From contig NZ_QUEM01000029.1 in assembly GCF_003477995.1 (NCBI RefSeq), forward strand, positions 1 to 50,673: a stretch of 50,673 bases of DNA, written 5' to 3'. Shown one piece after another: positions 34,241 to 42,745 of this stretch. This stretch comes from Bacteroides sp. OF04-15BH (lineage in GTDB: Bacteria; Bacteroidota; Bacteroidia; Bacteroidales; Bacteroidaceae). The position numbers and the translations under genes are program-made. Below the pieces are notes generated by a model. It searched no databases. It was not told the origin of the DNA and saw only the letters and a program-made list of their open reading frames with translations. The stretch's first letter is position 1. Every line of letters starts with the position of its first letter.

Positions 34241-35293
34241 ATGAAGAAAAATGCTTTTACTCTATTCCGGACTTTCTGTCTGGGACTGCTGCTGAGCGGC
34301 TGCTCCGTTTCGAAGGAAATCAGCATGCTGCAATTCAATATCTGGCAAGAGGGCACTATGGTGCCTCAGGGATACGAAGCCATTGTTCAGGAGATAGCCC
34401 GCCTGCAACCGGATTTTGTGATGCTGAGCGAAGTACGCAATTATCACGACACACGTTTCTGCGACCGCATCGTTCAGTCGCTTCAGGAAAAGGGACTGAC
34501 GTATTATTCTTTCTACAGTTACGATTCCGGTCTGCTGAGCCGCCATCCCATCACCGATTCAGCCACCATCTTCCCCATCAAGGACGACCACGGTACCATC
34601 TACAAGTTGCGCACCACCCTGCACGGTCATCCTTGTGCGGTTTATACAGCGCACCTGGATTATCAGAACGATACCTATTATGAAGTGCGTGGATACGATG
34701 GCAACACCTGGCAAAAGATGGATGCCCCTCTGACCGACACCACGGAAATCCTGCGCAGAAACGCGCTGTCTCTACGTGATGAAGCAATACGGAACTTTAC
34801 GACCGACGCACAAAAGGAAATAGCCAAGGGCAGTCTGGTCTTTCTGGGAGGGGACTTCAACGAACCGTCGCATCTGGACTGGACCGAAGCCACCAAAGAC
34901 AGTGCCGACCATCATGGCGTCGTCATTTCCTGGCCGGCAACCAGCACCCTGCAACAGCACGGTTTCCGGGATGCCTACCGAACCCTATATCCCAACCCGG
35001 TAACGCATCCGGGATATACTTACCCCTCGGACAACCCGGCACTGGCACCCCAGAAAATCACCTGGACACCGGATGCCGACGAACGGGAGCGCATCGACTT
35101 TATATTCTATCATCCCCACAAGGCACTGAAACTGAAAGAAGCTGCCGTAGTAGGTCCCAAAGGATGTATCCGAAAAGGAAAGCGCGCTCCGGAACTTTCT
35201 CAAGATCCGTTTATCCTGCCACAGGACCAATGGCCTTCGGACCACAAAGGGGTGTGGGTAAAGTTCCGTCTAGATGCAAAAAAAAGTAAATAG
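34241..35293 (+). CDS. Endonuclease/exonuclease/phosphatase-fold lipoprotein
   Basis: The 350-residue protein has a lipoprotein signal (FCLGLLLSGCSVSKE; lipobox LLSGC) and would be anchored in a membrane. The EEP fold is shown by LQFNIWQEG, MLSEVRNY with the metal-binding Glu, TAHLDYQ, FLGGDFNEPSHLDW, ERIDFIFYH and WPSDHKGVWV, so the catalytic residues are intact. Exported EEP lipoproteins are typically phosphodiesterases or sphingomyelinase-like enzymes and not DNA repair enzymes; the substrate here is unknown. It diverges from xth, another EEP-fold enzyme, but the two are only distantly similar. Confidence 0.88.
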   Translation: MKKNAFTLFRTFCLGLLLSGCSVSKEISMLQFNIWQEGTMVPQGYEAIVQEIARLQPDFVMLSEVRNYHDTRFCDRIVQSLQEKGLTYYSFYSYDSGLLSRHPITDSATIFPIKDDHGTIYKLRTTLHGHPCAVYTAHLDYQNDTYYEVRGYDGNTWQKMDAPLTDTTEILRRNALSLRDEAIRNFTTDAQKEIAKGSLVFLGGDFNEPSHLDWTEATKDSADHHGVVISWPATSTLQQHGFRDAYRTLYPNPVTHPGYTYPSDNPALAPQKITWTPDADERERIDFIFYHPHKALKLKEAAVVGPKGCIRKGKRAPELSQDPFILPQDQWPSDHKGVWVKFRLDAKKSK

Positions 35294-35476
35294 CAAAAAT
35301 ATTTTTGTATTACTTTTTTACCAACAATCCGATTTGACGATTCGTTTAATAAATCCGCGTAGAAACCTGATTTCATTGGCGGTATAGGGGGGCGTATCAT
35401 TTTACATTCTGTAATCAATACAAACCTAAGATAAAAACGAAAGTCAAGAAATAGAAAAATAAATACAGAAGATAGG
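35294..35476. other. Intergenic region upstream of the nrdDG promoter
   Basis: An AT-rich spacer between the EEP lipoprotein gene and the nrdDG promoter. No gene or strong terminator hairpin is visible in it. Confidence 0.5.
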
Positions 35477-35508
35477 TTTGGTTAGGTCTTCAAAAAGATA
35501 TATCTTTG
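35477..35508 (+). promoter_or_regulatory. Bacteroides-type promoter for nrdDG
   Basis: TTTG (35477-35480), a spacer of exactly 20 bases and TATCTTTG (35501-35508) match the consensus. Transcription would begin just before the riboswitch aptamer. Confidence 0.75.
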
Positions 35509-35513
35509 TCGTC

Positions 35514-35735
35514 GTTCAGGTGTTTGGCCGGGTATTCCTACCCGACAAATGAAAAGGGAATCGGGTGCAAATCCCGAACAGGCCCGCTGCTGTGAATCCT
35601 TTCACAAGACCTTGCCCACACCACAAAAAAGCCACTGGTTCGACACAGAACCGGGAAGGAAGCAAGGTTGGATAAGTCAGAAGACCTGCCTGAAGATATT
35701 GTATAATATGACTTCGCGGACTCAAGACATATTAT
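35514..35735 (+). promoter_or_regulatory. Cobalamin riboswitch controlling nrdDG
   Basis: The aptamer covers about 35516-35693. Recognisable conserved parts are the GGGTGCAAATCCC stretch, CCCGCTGCTGTGA, the B12-box part GCCACTGG...GGGAAGG and a closing AGACCTGCCTG that can pair with TTCAGGTG at the 5' end. A further hairpin ATAATATG (35703-35710) / CATATTAT (35728-35735) lies in the likely expression platform. Cobalamin riboswitches usually switch genes off when adenosylcobalamin binds. Expression of the anaerobic reductase would thus fall when B12 is plentiful. Confidence 0.88.
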
Positions 35736-35855
35736 GGGCAAAGATTTCTATCCGAGACATGACGGTCGTGGAACCAACAAACCCTAAAGAAAACAGGGTA
35801 AGGGGATTATTTGCTGAAAAACAAGCAATTAAACATTTAACATTGAAAAAAGTAT

Positions 35856-38069
35856 ATGATTCAGACGGTATTAAAGAGAGACGGGCGCATTGTTGAATTC
35901 AACAGTGAAAAGATCGTTACCGCCATACGAAAGGCTATGATGCAGACAGAACTGGGCGAAAACCTGGAGCTGGGCAGACACATTGCCGACCATATTGCTG
36001 CCAGAGGCAAATCACAGATGAGCGTGGAAGAAATTCAGGATGCTGTGGAAATCGAACTGATGAAAAGCAAAAGAAAGGATGTAGCTCAGAAGTACATCAC
36101 TTACCGCAACCAGCGTTGCATCGCGCGAAAAGCCAAGACACGCGACATGTTCCTGGAAATCATCAACATCAAGTCAAACGATGTGACACGCGAGAACGCC
36201 AACATGAATGCCGATACTCCGGCAGGCATGATGATGAAGTTCGCCAGCGAAACCACCAAACCCTTTGTAGATGACTACCTTTTGAGCGAAGAGACCCGTC
36301 AGGCTGTAAAGAATAATTATCTGCACATTCACGATAAGGATTATTATCCAACCAAGAGCCTCACCTGCGTGCAGCATCCGCTGGACCATATCCTGAAAAA
36401 CGGTTTCTCTGCCGGACACGGGGAATCCAGACCGGCCAAAAGAATCGAGACTGCCAGCATTCTGGGCTGTATCTCTCTGGAAACCGCACAGAACGAGATG
36501 CACGGTGGACAGGCCATTCCGGCTTTTGACTTCTATCTGGCTCCTTACGTGCGCGCCAGCTATATAGAGGAAGTGAAAATTCTGGAGGAACTGACCGGTG
36601 AAGACCTGAAGCACCTGTATGATGCGGAAATCGATGATTATCTGACCTTGCCTTTGGATGGCCTGCAGGGCGACGTACGCTTGAAACAGCATGCCATCAA
36701 CAAAACCGTGGCCCGTGTGCATCAGTCAATGGAGGCGTTCATCCACAATATGAACACCATTCACTCACGCGGTGGAAACCAGGTGGTGTTCAGTTCCATC
36801 AATTACGGTACGGACACCTCGGCCGAAGGACGTTGCGTGATTCGCGAGTTGCTGACCAGCACTTACGAAGGTGTAGGTAACGGCGAAACGGCTATCTTCC
36901 CCATCCAGATCTGGAAAAAGAAAAGAGGAGTCAGCTATTTGCCGGAAGACCGGAACTACGACCTTTACTGCTATGCCTGCAAGGTAACAGCCCGTCGTTT
37001 CTTCCCGAACTTCATCAATCTGGATGCCACCTTCAACCAGCATGAGTTGTGGCGTGCCGACGATCCGAAACGCTATCTGTACGAAACCGCTACCATGGGA
37101 TGCCGTACACGCGTATTCGAAAACTATTTCGGACCGAAGACTTCGGTAGGACGAGGCAACTTGTCTTTCTCAACCATCAACATTGTGCGCCTGGCCATTG
37201 AATGTATGGATATCAAGAACGAGGAGGATCGCATTGCCGCTTTCTTTGCGAAATTGGACCGCATGCTCGAAATCACAGCCAAGCAGCTGGACGACCGTTT
37301 CAAGTTCCAGGCAACAGCATTTGTCAAGCAGTTCCCGCTGCTGATGAGCTCGCTCTGGAACGGTTCCGAGAAACTGGATCCGAACGAAACCATTGCTCCG
37401 GTAATCAATCAGGGTACTTTGGGTATCGGATTCATCGGACTGGCCGAATGTCTGGTAGCACTCATCGGAAAGCATCATGGAGAGAGCGAGAAGGCTCAGG
37501 AACTGGGACTGCGCATCGTGACTTATATGCGCGACCGTGCCGCCGACTTCTCAAAGACTTATCAGCATAACTACAGTGTACTGGCAACACCGGCAGAGGG
37601 ACTGGCCGGACGCTTCACCAAGATAGACCGTAAGAAGTTCGGTGTACTGCCGGGCATTACAGACCGCGATTACTACACGAACTCCAATCATGTGCCGGTA
37701 TATTACAAGTGCAGCGCACGCCACAAGGCCGAAGTGGAAGCTCCGTATCACGACCTGACCCGAGGCGGACACATCTTCTATGTGGAGATTGACGGCGATG
37801 CTACCCACAATCCGGAAGTAATCATGCGCGTGGTGGACATGATGGACCGTTACAACATCGGTTACGGTTCTGTAAACCACAACCGCAACCGCTGCATGGA
37901 CTGCGGTTATGAAAATGCTGACGATCATCTGGAGAAATGTCCGAAATGCGGCAGTACTCACATCGATCGCCTGCAGCGCATCACCGGTTATCTGGTAGGT
38001 ACTACCGACCGCTGGAACCAGGGTAAGCTGGCCGAATTGAACGACCGTGTCATTCATACAAAAGACTAA
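35856..38069 (+). CDS. nrdD: Anaerobic (class III) ribonucleoside-triphosphate reductase
   Basis: NrdD reduces ribonucleoside triphosphates to deoxyribonucleotides without oxygen, using a glycyl radical. The 737-residue protein has an N-terminal ATP-cone (about 3-95, VLKRDGRIVEFNSEKIVTAI), the catalytic barrel, a C-terminal zinc site with CMDC and CPKC, and the glycyl radical residue G711 in RITGYLVG. All parts are intact. NrdG, 19 bases downstream, installs the radical. The cobalamin riboswitch upstream links the operon to B12 supply. Confidence 0.97.
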   Translation: MIQTVLKRDGRIVEFNSEKIVTAIRKAMMQTELGENLELGRHIADHIAARGKSQMSVEEIQDAVEIELMKSKRKDVAQKYITYRNQRCIARKAKTRDMFLEIINIKSNDVTRENANMNADTPAGMMMKFASETTKPFVDDYLLSEETRQAVKNNYLHIHDKDYYPTKSLTCVQHPLDHILKNGFSAGHGESRPAKRIETASILGCISLETAQNEMHGGQAIPAFDFYLAPYVRASYIEEVKILEELTGEDLKHLYDAEIDDYLTLPLDGLQGDVRLKQHAINKTVARVHQSMEAFIHNMNTIHSRGGNQVVFSSINYGTDTSAEGRCVIRELLTSTYEGVGNGETAIFPIQIWKKKRGVSYLPEDRNYDLYCYACKVTARRFFPNFINLDATFNQHELWRADDPKRYLYETATMGCRTRVFENYFGPKTSVGRGNLSFSTINIVRLAIECMDIKNEEDRIAAFFAKLDRMLEITAKQLDDRFKFQATAFVKQFPLLMSSLWNGSEKLDPNETIAPVINQGTLGIGFIGLAECLVALIGKHHGESEKAQELGLRIVTYMRDRAADFSKTYQHNYSVLATPAEGLAGRFTKIDRKKFGVLPGITDRDYYTNSNHVPVYYKCSARHKAEVEAPYHDLTRGGHIFYVEIDGDATHNPEVIMRVVDMMDRYNIGYGSVNHNRNRCMDCGYENADDHLEKCPKCGSTHIDRLQRITGYLVGTTDRWNQGKLAELNDRVIHTKD

Positions 38070-38087
38070 TTCAAGAATTAAAAAGAT

Positions 38088-38585
38088 ATGATTTCTGTCA
38101 TCAAAATCGTGGAAGACACCACGGTAGACGGACCGGGATTCCGCACCACGGTATATGCTGCGGGATGCCCAAATGCCTGCCCGGGATGCCATAATCCGCA
38201 ATCATGGAAAAAGAGCGCAGGCACTCTGATGCCTGTCGATGAGATTATGAAAGTAATCCGGGCGGATGAGTTTGCCGATGTGACTTTCAGCGGAGGCGAT
38301 CCGATGTTCCAACCGGAAGGGTTTACCAAACTGGCCCGACAAATCAAAAAGGAAACCGGAAAGAACATCTGGTGCTACACCGGATATACTTATGAACAGC
38401 TGTTGAAAAACGACCGCCAGAAGGAACTGCTCCAATGGATTGACGTGCTGGTGGACGGTCCTTTCATCGAAGCCCAGAAGGATGCAGACCTGCTGTTCCG
38501 CGGCAGCCGCAACCAGCGTCTTATTGATGTACCCCGTTCTCTGCACAACGGGCATGTGGAACTCTATCATAGCGCAGTGATCTAA
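38088..38585 (+). CDS. nrdG: Anaerobic ribonucleotide reductase activating enzyme
   Basis: NrdG is the radical-SAM activase of NrdD. The 165-residue protein has the iron-sulfur motif C27-x3-C31-x2-C34 in AGCPNACPGCHN, followed by TFSGGDPMFQPEG that binds S-adenosylmethionine. The N-terminus VEDTTVDGPGFRTTVYAAG is typical. It lies 19 bases after nrdD in the same operon, and a strong terminator follows. Confidence 0.97.
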   Translation: MISVIKIVEDTTVDGPGFRTTVYAAGCPNACPGCHNPQSWKKSAGTLMPVDEIMKVIRADEFADVTFSGGDPMFQPEGFTKLARQIKKETGKNIWCYTGYTYEQLLKNDRQKELLQWIDVLVDGPFIEAQKDADLLFRGSRNQRLIDVPRSLHNGHVELYHSAVI

Positions 38586-38609
38586 ACCGAAGGATACTGC
38601 GATAAAACC

Positions 38610-38677
38610 AAACAGGAATCCCCCAAGGGACAGCTCCATTTCACGGAATGCAGCGCCCTTGGGGGATTCCTGTTTTT
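38610..38677. terminator. Strong bidirectional terminator after nrdDG
   Basis: Perfect 20-base arms (38610-38629 and 38656-38675; AAACAGGAATCCCCCAAGGG and its complement) enclose 26 bases and end in TTTTT on the plus strand. Confidence 0.9.
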
Positions 38678-38794
38678 ATTGTTTCTAAAACCTCTAAAGC
38701 ATAAAAAGCGCACCGACAGACAAGCGTCTGTACAAGTCCAGCCGAAAGTGTCTCAGAATCATGCTGATTTTTCTTGTCCTTTACCGGAAGCGAT

Positions 38795-41350
38795 TTAACG
38801 CAAATGCTTTTCCGGATACATATCGTTCCACCATTCCGGTGAATCCTGCAACCATTTGGCAAACCAGGCCATAATGGCATTATGCCACTGCACACGCTTG
38901 TAATAATCGGCAATGAAGTGGTCTTCGCCATCCACCTGGATAAACTCTACCGGCTTGCCCAGAATCTTCAGGGCATTGTAAAGCTGGATGCTTTCACCCA
39001 TAGGTACATTCGTATCGGAGGTACCGTGCAACAACAGCAACGGAGTGTTGATCTTGTCGGCATTGAACAGAGAACCCTGCTTGGTAAACAGTTCCGGATT
39101 GGCCCACGGATAGCTCTGTGCGGCTGCTACGGCATTATAACCTACACCCCAGTAGCCTTCGCCCCAATAGCTGGTCACATTGCTGATACCGGCATGTGAG
39201 GCAGCGGCAGCGAACAGATCAGTCTGGGTTTGCAGATACTGGGTCATGAAACCTCCGTAAGAAGCACCCAGACAGCCTATCTTTGTAGAATCGACAAAGG
39301 CATGTTCCTTGCAGAACTGACGGGTACCTTCGATGATATCATCGGCAGTGCGCTGTCCCCAGGCATTGACATGGCGCGCGGAAAACTCCTGACCGAAACC
39401 GATGGTTCCGCTCGGATTCACGACATAAACCACATAGTCGCGCGAAGCAAACAGCTGGGCGGCATACGGATTGTCCATTGTCTTTTCGGTCGGTGTGGTT
39501 CCTCCATAATAGTACACGATGAGCGGATATTTCTTATTGGCATCGAACTGAGGCGGCAGACAGTAGTAACCGGTAATTTCCGTACCGTCGGAAGCCTTGA
39601 AATTCCAGTCCTTGATGGTTCCCATATCCATCTTCTTCAGTTCTTCGGCGTATGGATCGGCAATCAGAGTGGATTTACCCTTTGACAGATCAAAGAGATA
39701 GGCCGTGCCGCTGGTGCTGGCAGTAGCCGTAGTATAGGCTGCCACCGGTGCCTTGTCGGACAAAGAGAAATTGCGCACACAGTCACCTTCCAGAGGCAGA
39801 CGCTCGTACTTGCCGCTCTTTACCTGATAGCGGTACACGTTTTCCTGCGCACCGTCGGTAGTCTTGAAATAGATGTTCTTGTCATAAGGCGACCAGTTTG
39901 TGGAAACGATGGTCGGATTGAAGTCCTTGGTGATCGGCTCAATCTTTCCGCTTTCAATATTCAGAATAAAGGCCTGCGTATCGTAATTATTGGCTATCGG
40001 ATGGTTTCCACAGTTCTTTCCGATACCGCCGAATGCTTCAGGACCGCCGGTCATCAGCACAGACTTGCCGTCGGGCGAGAATGATGCTCCGCTCATAAAG
40101 GCATCCTGAGCCACCAAGGTATCTACGGCCAGAGTCTGGAGATCCATGCGATACAGAGATGAGGTACTGAAAGGCCACTTATCCGGAGTGCTCTGGGAAA
40201 CGGTAAAGAGCAGATACTTGCCGTCGGCGCTCAAATCCTGCATGTAGCTGGTACGCAAACCGCTGGTCAAACGCTCACGCAGACCGGTCTGCAAATTATA
40301 GCGCACGATAAAGCTGCGTCCGCGGGTGCCGGGAACACGGTCTTCGGGGCTCAGCACACGATGCACCGGTCCGTTGTCGCCCTTAATCTGTTCGTAATCG
40401 GTAAAGAAAAGGGTCTTCTCATCAGGTGACCACACAAAATGTCCTTCGGGAACATGGTCGGCCACAACTTCCTCGGCCAAAGTCTTCGGGTCAACAGTGA
40501 TAATCTTCACACCTTTGTCCGAAGTAGCGGTATAATACAGGCGGGAAGTGGTCGGAGTCCACGAAAGGGATTTGGCTCCCTGGGTGAACGTTGAAAGCGT
40601 GCGACCGCTCTTCACCTCGCTCAACACCGTATAGGTATTGCTGCGCTGCATGTTATACCAGTCGGTATATTGGGTAAGCAGATACTTGCCGTCGGGCGAC
40701 ACACTGACGCGGGTCACGCGCTTGCCGAATACGGTATTCGGCAACAGGTATCTTCCCTTCAGTTCCGGATCGGCGGTTACCTGAATCAAAGAATCGGTAT
40801 TGGCTTCCGGTTCCCAGCGCATGGTAAAGTCTGCTTCAGCCGAGTCAGCCTGCAAACGGAGCACCTTCAGGGCAACCTGATACATCACCTCAGGCTCCAG
40901 TCTTAAATCTACACTGATTTCCTGAGCATGCTTCAGAGAGTCCTGCACCGCTCTCTTGTCTTTTTTCTTCTCTCCGTTCACATAAATCTCAAAGCGGTAA
41001 GGCATCTTGATTTTCAGCTTTCCCTTGCAAAAGCGGTCGGCACGGATGCAGGTGTTCAGAACCAGGAACTGGTTTTCACTGTTCTTGTCCTGTTCGGGCA
41101 AATGAAAAATACCAGTCGTGTCGGCACTCAAAAACAAGGCACCTTCCTGATTGCGGTCTAAAGGAAGAGCAGATCTCATTAGTAAATCAGCCAGATCGGG
41201 CTTTACTCCATCCGTGTTCAGCGAATCGGTAAAGATGGGCGAACAAACGGAAACAGGCTGCTGCAGCTGCAAACGCTGAATCTGATCGGCATGGGCCGAT
41301 GGAGCCGAAAGCAAAAGGGCAGCAAAAGGTAGTACTACATTTTTCTTCAT
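38795..41350 (-). CDS. S9-family prolyl oligopeptidase (DPP-like)
   Basis: The 851-residue exported serine peptidase has a signal peptide (VVLPFAALLLSAPSAHA), a long beta-propeller region (about 190-590, with VSPDGKYLL- and WSPDEKTLF-type repeats) and a C-terminal alpha/beta-hydrolase domain. The triad is S697 in LGASYGGF, D779 in HGTSDTNVP and H811 in GEDHF. Proteins of this type cut dipeptides or short peptides in the periplasm. It lacks the EE motif spacing of a classical DPP4 that I could confirm by eye, so DPP5/acylaminoacyl-type specificity is possible. It is monocistronic; its stop lies about 120 bases from the nrdDG terminator. Confidence 0.92.
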   Translation of the reverse strand: MKKNVVLPFAALLLSAPSAHADQIQRLQLQQPVSVCSPIFTDSLNTDGVKPDLADLLMRSALPLDRNQEGALFLSADTTGIFHLPEQDKNSENQFLVLNTCIRADRFCKGKLKIKMPYRFEIYVNGEKKKDKRAVQDSLKHAQEISVDLRLEPEVMYQVALKVLRLQADSAEADFTMRWEPEANTDSLIQVTADPELKGRYLLPNTVFGKRVTRVSVSPDGKYLLTQYTDWYNMQRSNTYTVLSEVKSGRTLSTFTQGAKSLSWTPTTSRLYYTATSDKGVKIITVDPKTLAEEVVADHVPEGHFVWSPDEKTLFFTDYEQIKGDNGPVHRVLSPEDRVPGTRGRSFIVRYNLQTGLRERLTSGLRTSYMQDLSADGKYLLFTVSQSTPDKWPFSTSSLYRMDLQTLAVDTLVAQDAFMSGASFSPDGKSVLMTGGPEAFGGIGKNCGNHPIANNYDTQAFILNIESGKIEPITKDFNPTIVSTNWSPYDKNIYFKTTDGAQENVYRYQVKSGKYERLPLEGDCVRNFSLSDKAPVAAYTTATASTSGTAYLFDLSKGKSTLIADPYAEELKKMDMGTIKDWNFKASDGTEITGYYCLPPQFDANKKYPLIVYYYGGTTPTEKTMDNPYAAQLFASRDYVVYVVNPSGTIGFGQEFSARHVNAWGQRTADDIIEGTRQFCKEHAFVDSTKIGCLGASYGGFMTQYLQTQTDLFAAAASHAGISNVTSYWGEGYWGVGYNAVAAAQSYPWANPELFTKQGSLFNADKINTPLLLLHGTSDTNVPMGESIQLYNALKILGKPVEFIQVDGEDHFIADYYKRVQWHNAIMAWFAKWLQDSPEWWNDMYPEKHLR

Positions 41351-41396
41351 TTCGGGATTTCTATTCGTTTTTTATGATATAAGCACAAAGAATGCG

Positions 41397-41404
41397 CAAA
41401 AATA
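41397..41404 (-). promoter_or_regulatory. -7 box for S9 peptidase gene
   Basis: TATTTTTG on the minus strand matches TAnnTTTG, 46 bases before the start. Confidence 0.45.
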
Positions 41405-41518
41405 CAGTTTTTTCTCCATAAAATCCCTATTGTAAACCAATTAGTATATTTTTTCCAAAGACCTCTTATGAAATAATAAATCACCGGGGTTTTATTCCGT
41501 GTTCTTGAAAATATTGCG

Positions 41519-41526
41519 TAATTTTG
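41519..41526 (+). promoter_or_regulatory. -7 box for ApbE gene
   Basis: TAATTTTG matches TAnnTTTG, 53 bases before the start at 41580. The in-frame ATG at 41499 lies upstream of it and so is not the real start. Confidence 0.5.
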
Positions 41527-41579
41527 ATGTCTCATTTCAAAAGAAAGATCATTATATCATTCAAAAATCAAAAAAGGAT

Positions 41580-42581
41580 ATGAAAAAAATCATCGCTTTA
41601 CTGGCTCTGCTTCCGCTGGCCGTATTCCTGCTGACCGGATGCGAAAAACCGGAAACCTATCAGATTACCGAAGGCAGCACACACACCTATTATCGCATTA
41701 AATATCTCTATAAGGAACCTCTTGACGACGAAATCAATGCCATGATCAAGGCTTATCATCATGCCATCAATCCTTTTGACTCCACGTCGATCATCAGTGC
41801 GGTGAATAACAATACCAACATGCAGGTGGACACCTTGTTTACAAGAGCTTTTAATAGCTGTACGAAAATCTCAGAGGCCACGGACGGCATATTCGACGTG
41901 ACTTGCGCCCCGCTGATCAATCTTTGGGGATTCGGTTTCAAGAACATGGGTGCCGTTACCCAGGCTGAGATTGACAGTCTGAAAGGATTTGTGGGATATG
42001 ACAAAGTGAAAATCCAGGGAGACCAGGTCGTGAAAGAGGATCCGCGCATCCTGCTGAACTTCTCAGCAATCGGTGACGGTTACCTGTGCGACCTGATTGC
42101 CGAACTGCTGGAAAGACATGGCATCAAGAACTATCTGGTAGATATAGGCGGTGAGGTGATGGCCTGCGGCAAGAACCCGAAAGGCAACCCTTGGACCATC
42201 GGTATCAACAAACCGGTGGATGACACCTTAGGAGTCAATCAGGAAATCCAGCAGATCATCCAGCTGCCGCAGAAAATGGGAGTGGCCACATCCGGCAATT
42301 ACCGGAATTTCTACATCAAGGACGGAAAGAAATATGCTCATACCATCAATCCCAAAACCGGATATCCGGCTGACGGGGACATTCTGAGTGCCACAGTCAT
42401 TGCTCCCAACGGAACCAATGCGGACGGCTTTGCAACCGCATTTATGGCTATGGGACGCGAGAAGGCCAAAAAGTTCATTACCGCTCATCCGGAACTGGAA
42501 TATTATTTTATCTATGCCGACGACAAGGGAAACTTCATCAGTGAATATTCCGAAGGCATGAAGAAGTATTTCAAAGACTGA
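41580..42581 (+). CDS. apbE: ApbE-family FAD:protein FMN transferase lipoprotein
   Basis: ApbE attaches FMN to Thr or Ser in proteins such as NqrB/NqrC and RnfG, outside the inner membrane. I start at 41580, which gives a lipoprotein signal (LLPLAVFLLTGCEKPE, lipobox LTGC) and 333 residues. Family motifs are INPFDSTSIIS at about residues 61-71, NFSAIGDGYLCD (variant of SAIAKGYAVD), YLVDIGGEV and HTINPKTGYPA with the metal-binding Asp/Thr region. The change of AKG to GDG is worth noting, but the rest of the active site appears intact. No Nqr or Rnf genes are adjacent. Confidence 0.93.
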   Translation: MKKIIALLALLPLAVFLLTGCEKPETYQITEGSTHTYYRIKYLYKEPLDDEINAMIKAYHHAINPFDSTSIISAVNNNTNMQVDTLFTRAFNSCTKISEATDGIFDVTCAPLINLWGFGFKNMGAVTQAEIDSLKGFVGYDKVKIQGDQVVKEDPRILLNFSAIGDGYLCDLIAELLERHGIKNYLVDIGGEVMACGKNPKGNPWTIGINKPVDDTLGVNQEIQQIIQLPQKMGVATSGNYRNFYIKDGKKYAHTINPKTGYPADGDILSATVIAPNGTNADGFATAFMAMGREKAKKFITAHPELEYYFIYADDKGNFISEYSEGMKKYFKD

Positions 42582-42616
42582 CGGACTGATTGATATCATC
42601 ATCCCGAAAAAACAAG

Positions 42617-42662
42617 AACCGCTCTCCAAAGTATTGTTCCACTTTAGAGAGCGGTTTTTTTC
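42617..42662 (+). terminator. Terminator after apbE
   Basis: Arms ACCGCTCTCCAAAGT and ACTTTAGAGAGCGGT pair with one mismatch and are followed by seven T. It could also work for neither opposing gene, because GH43 ends about 85 bases away. Confidence 0.85.
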
Positions 42663-42745
42663 ATCTGGATAGATTCACACCTTTTCTATCAGATTCTTAC
42701 AGTTTCAAGTATGATACCTTCAGAAATCCTTTCTCCTGAAGAAGC

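Noticed and set aside
35294..35307. Perfect palindrome CAAAAATATTTTTG that reads as -7 boxes on both strands
   Set aside because: Chance occurrence is likely in AT-rich sequence; no -33 elements at the right spacing and no gene starts that need it.
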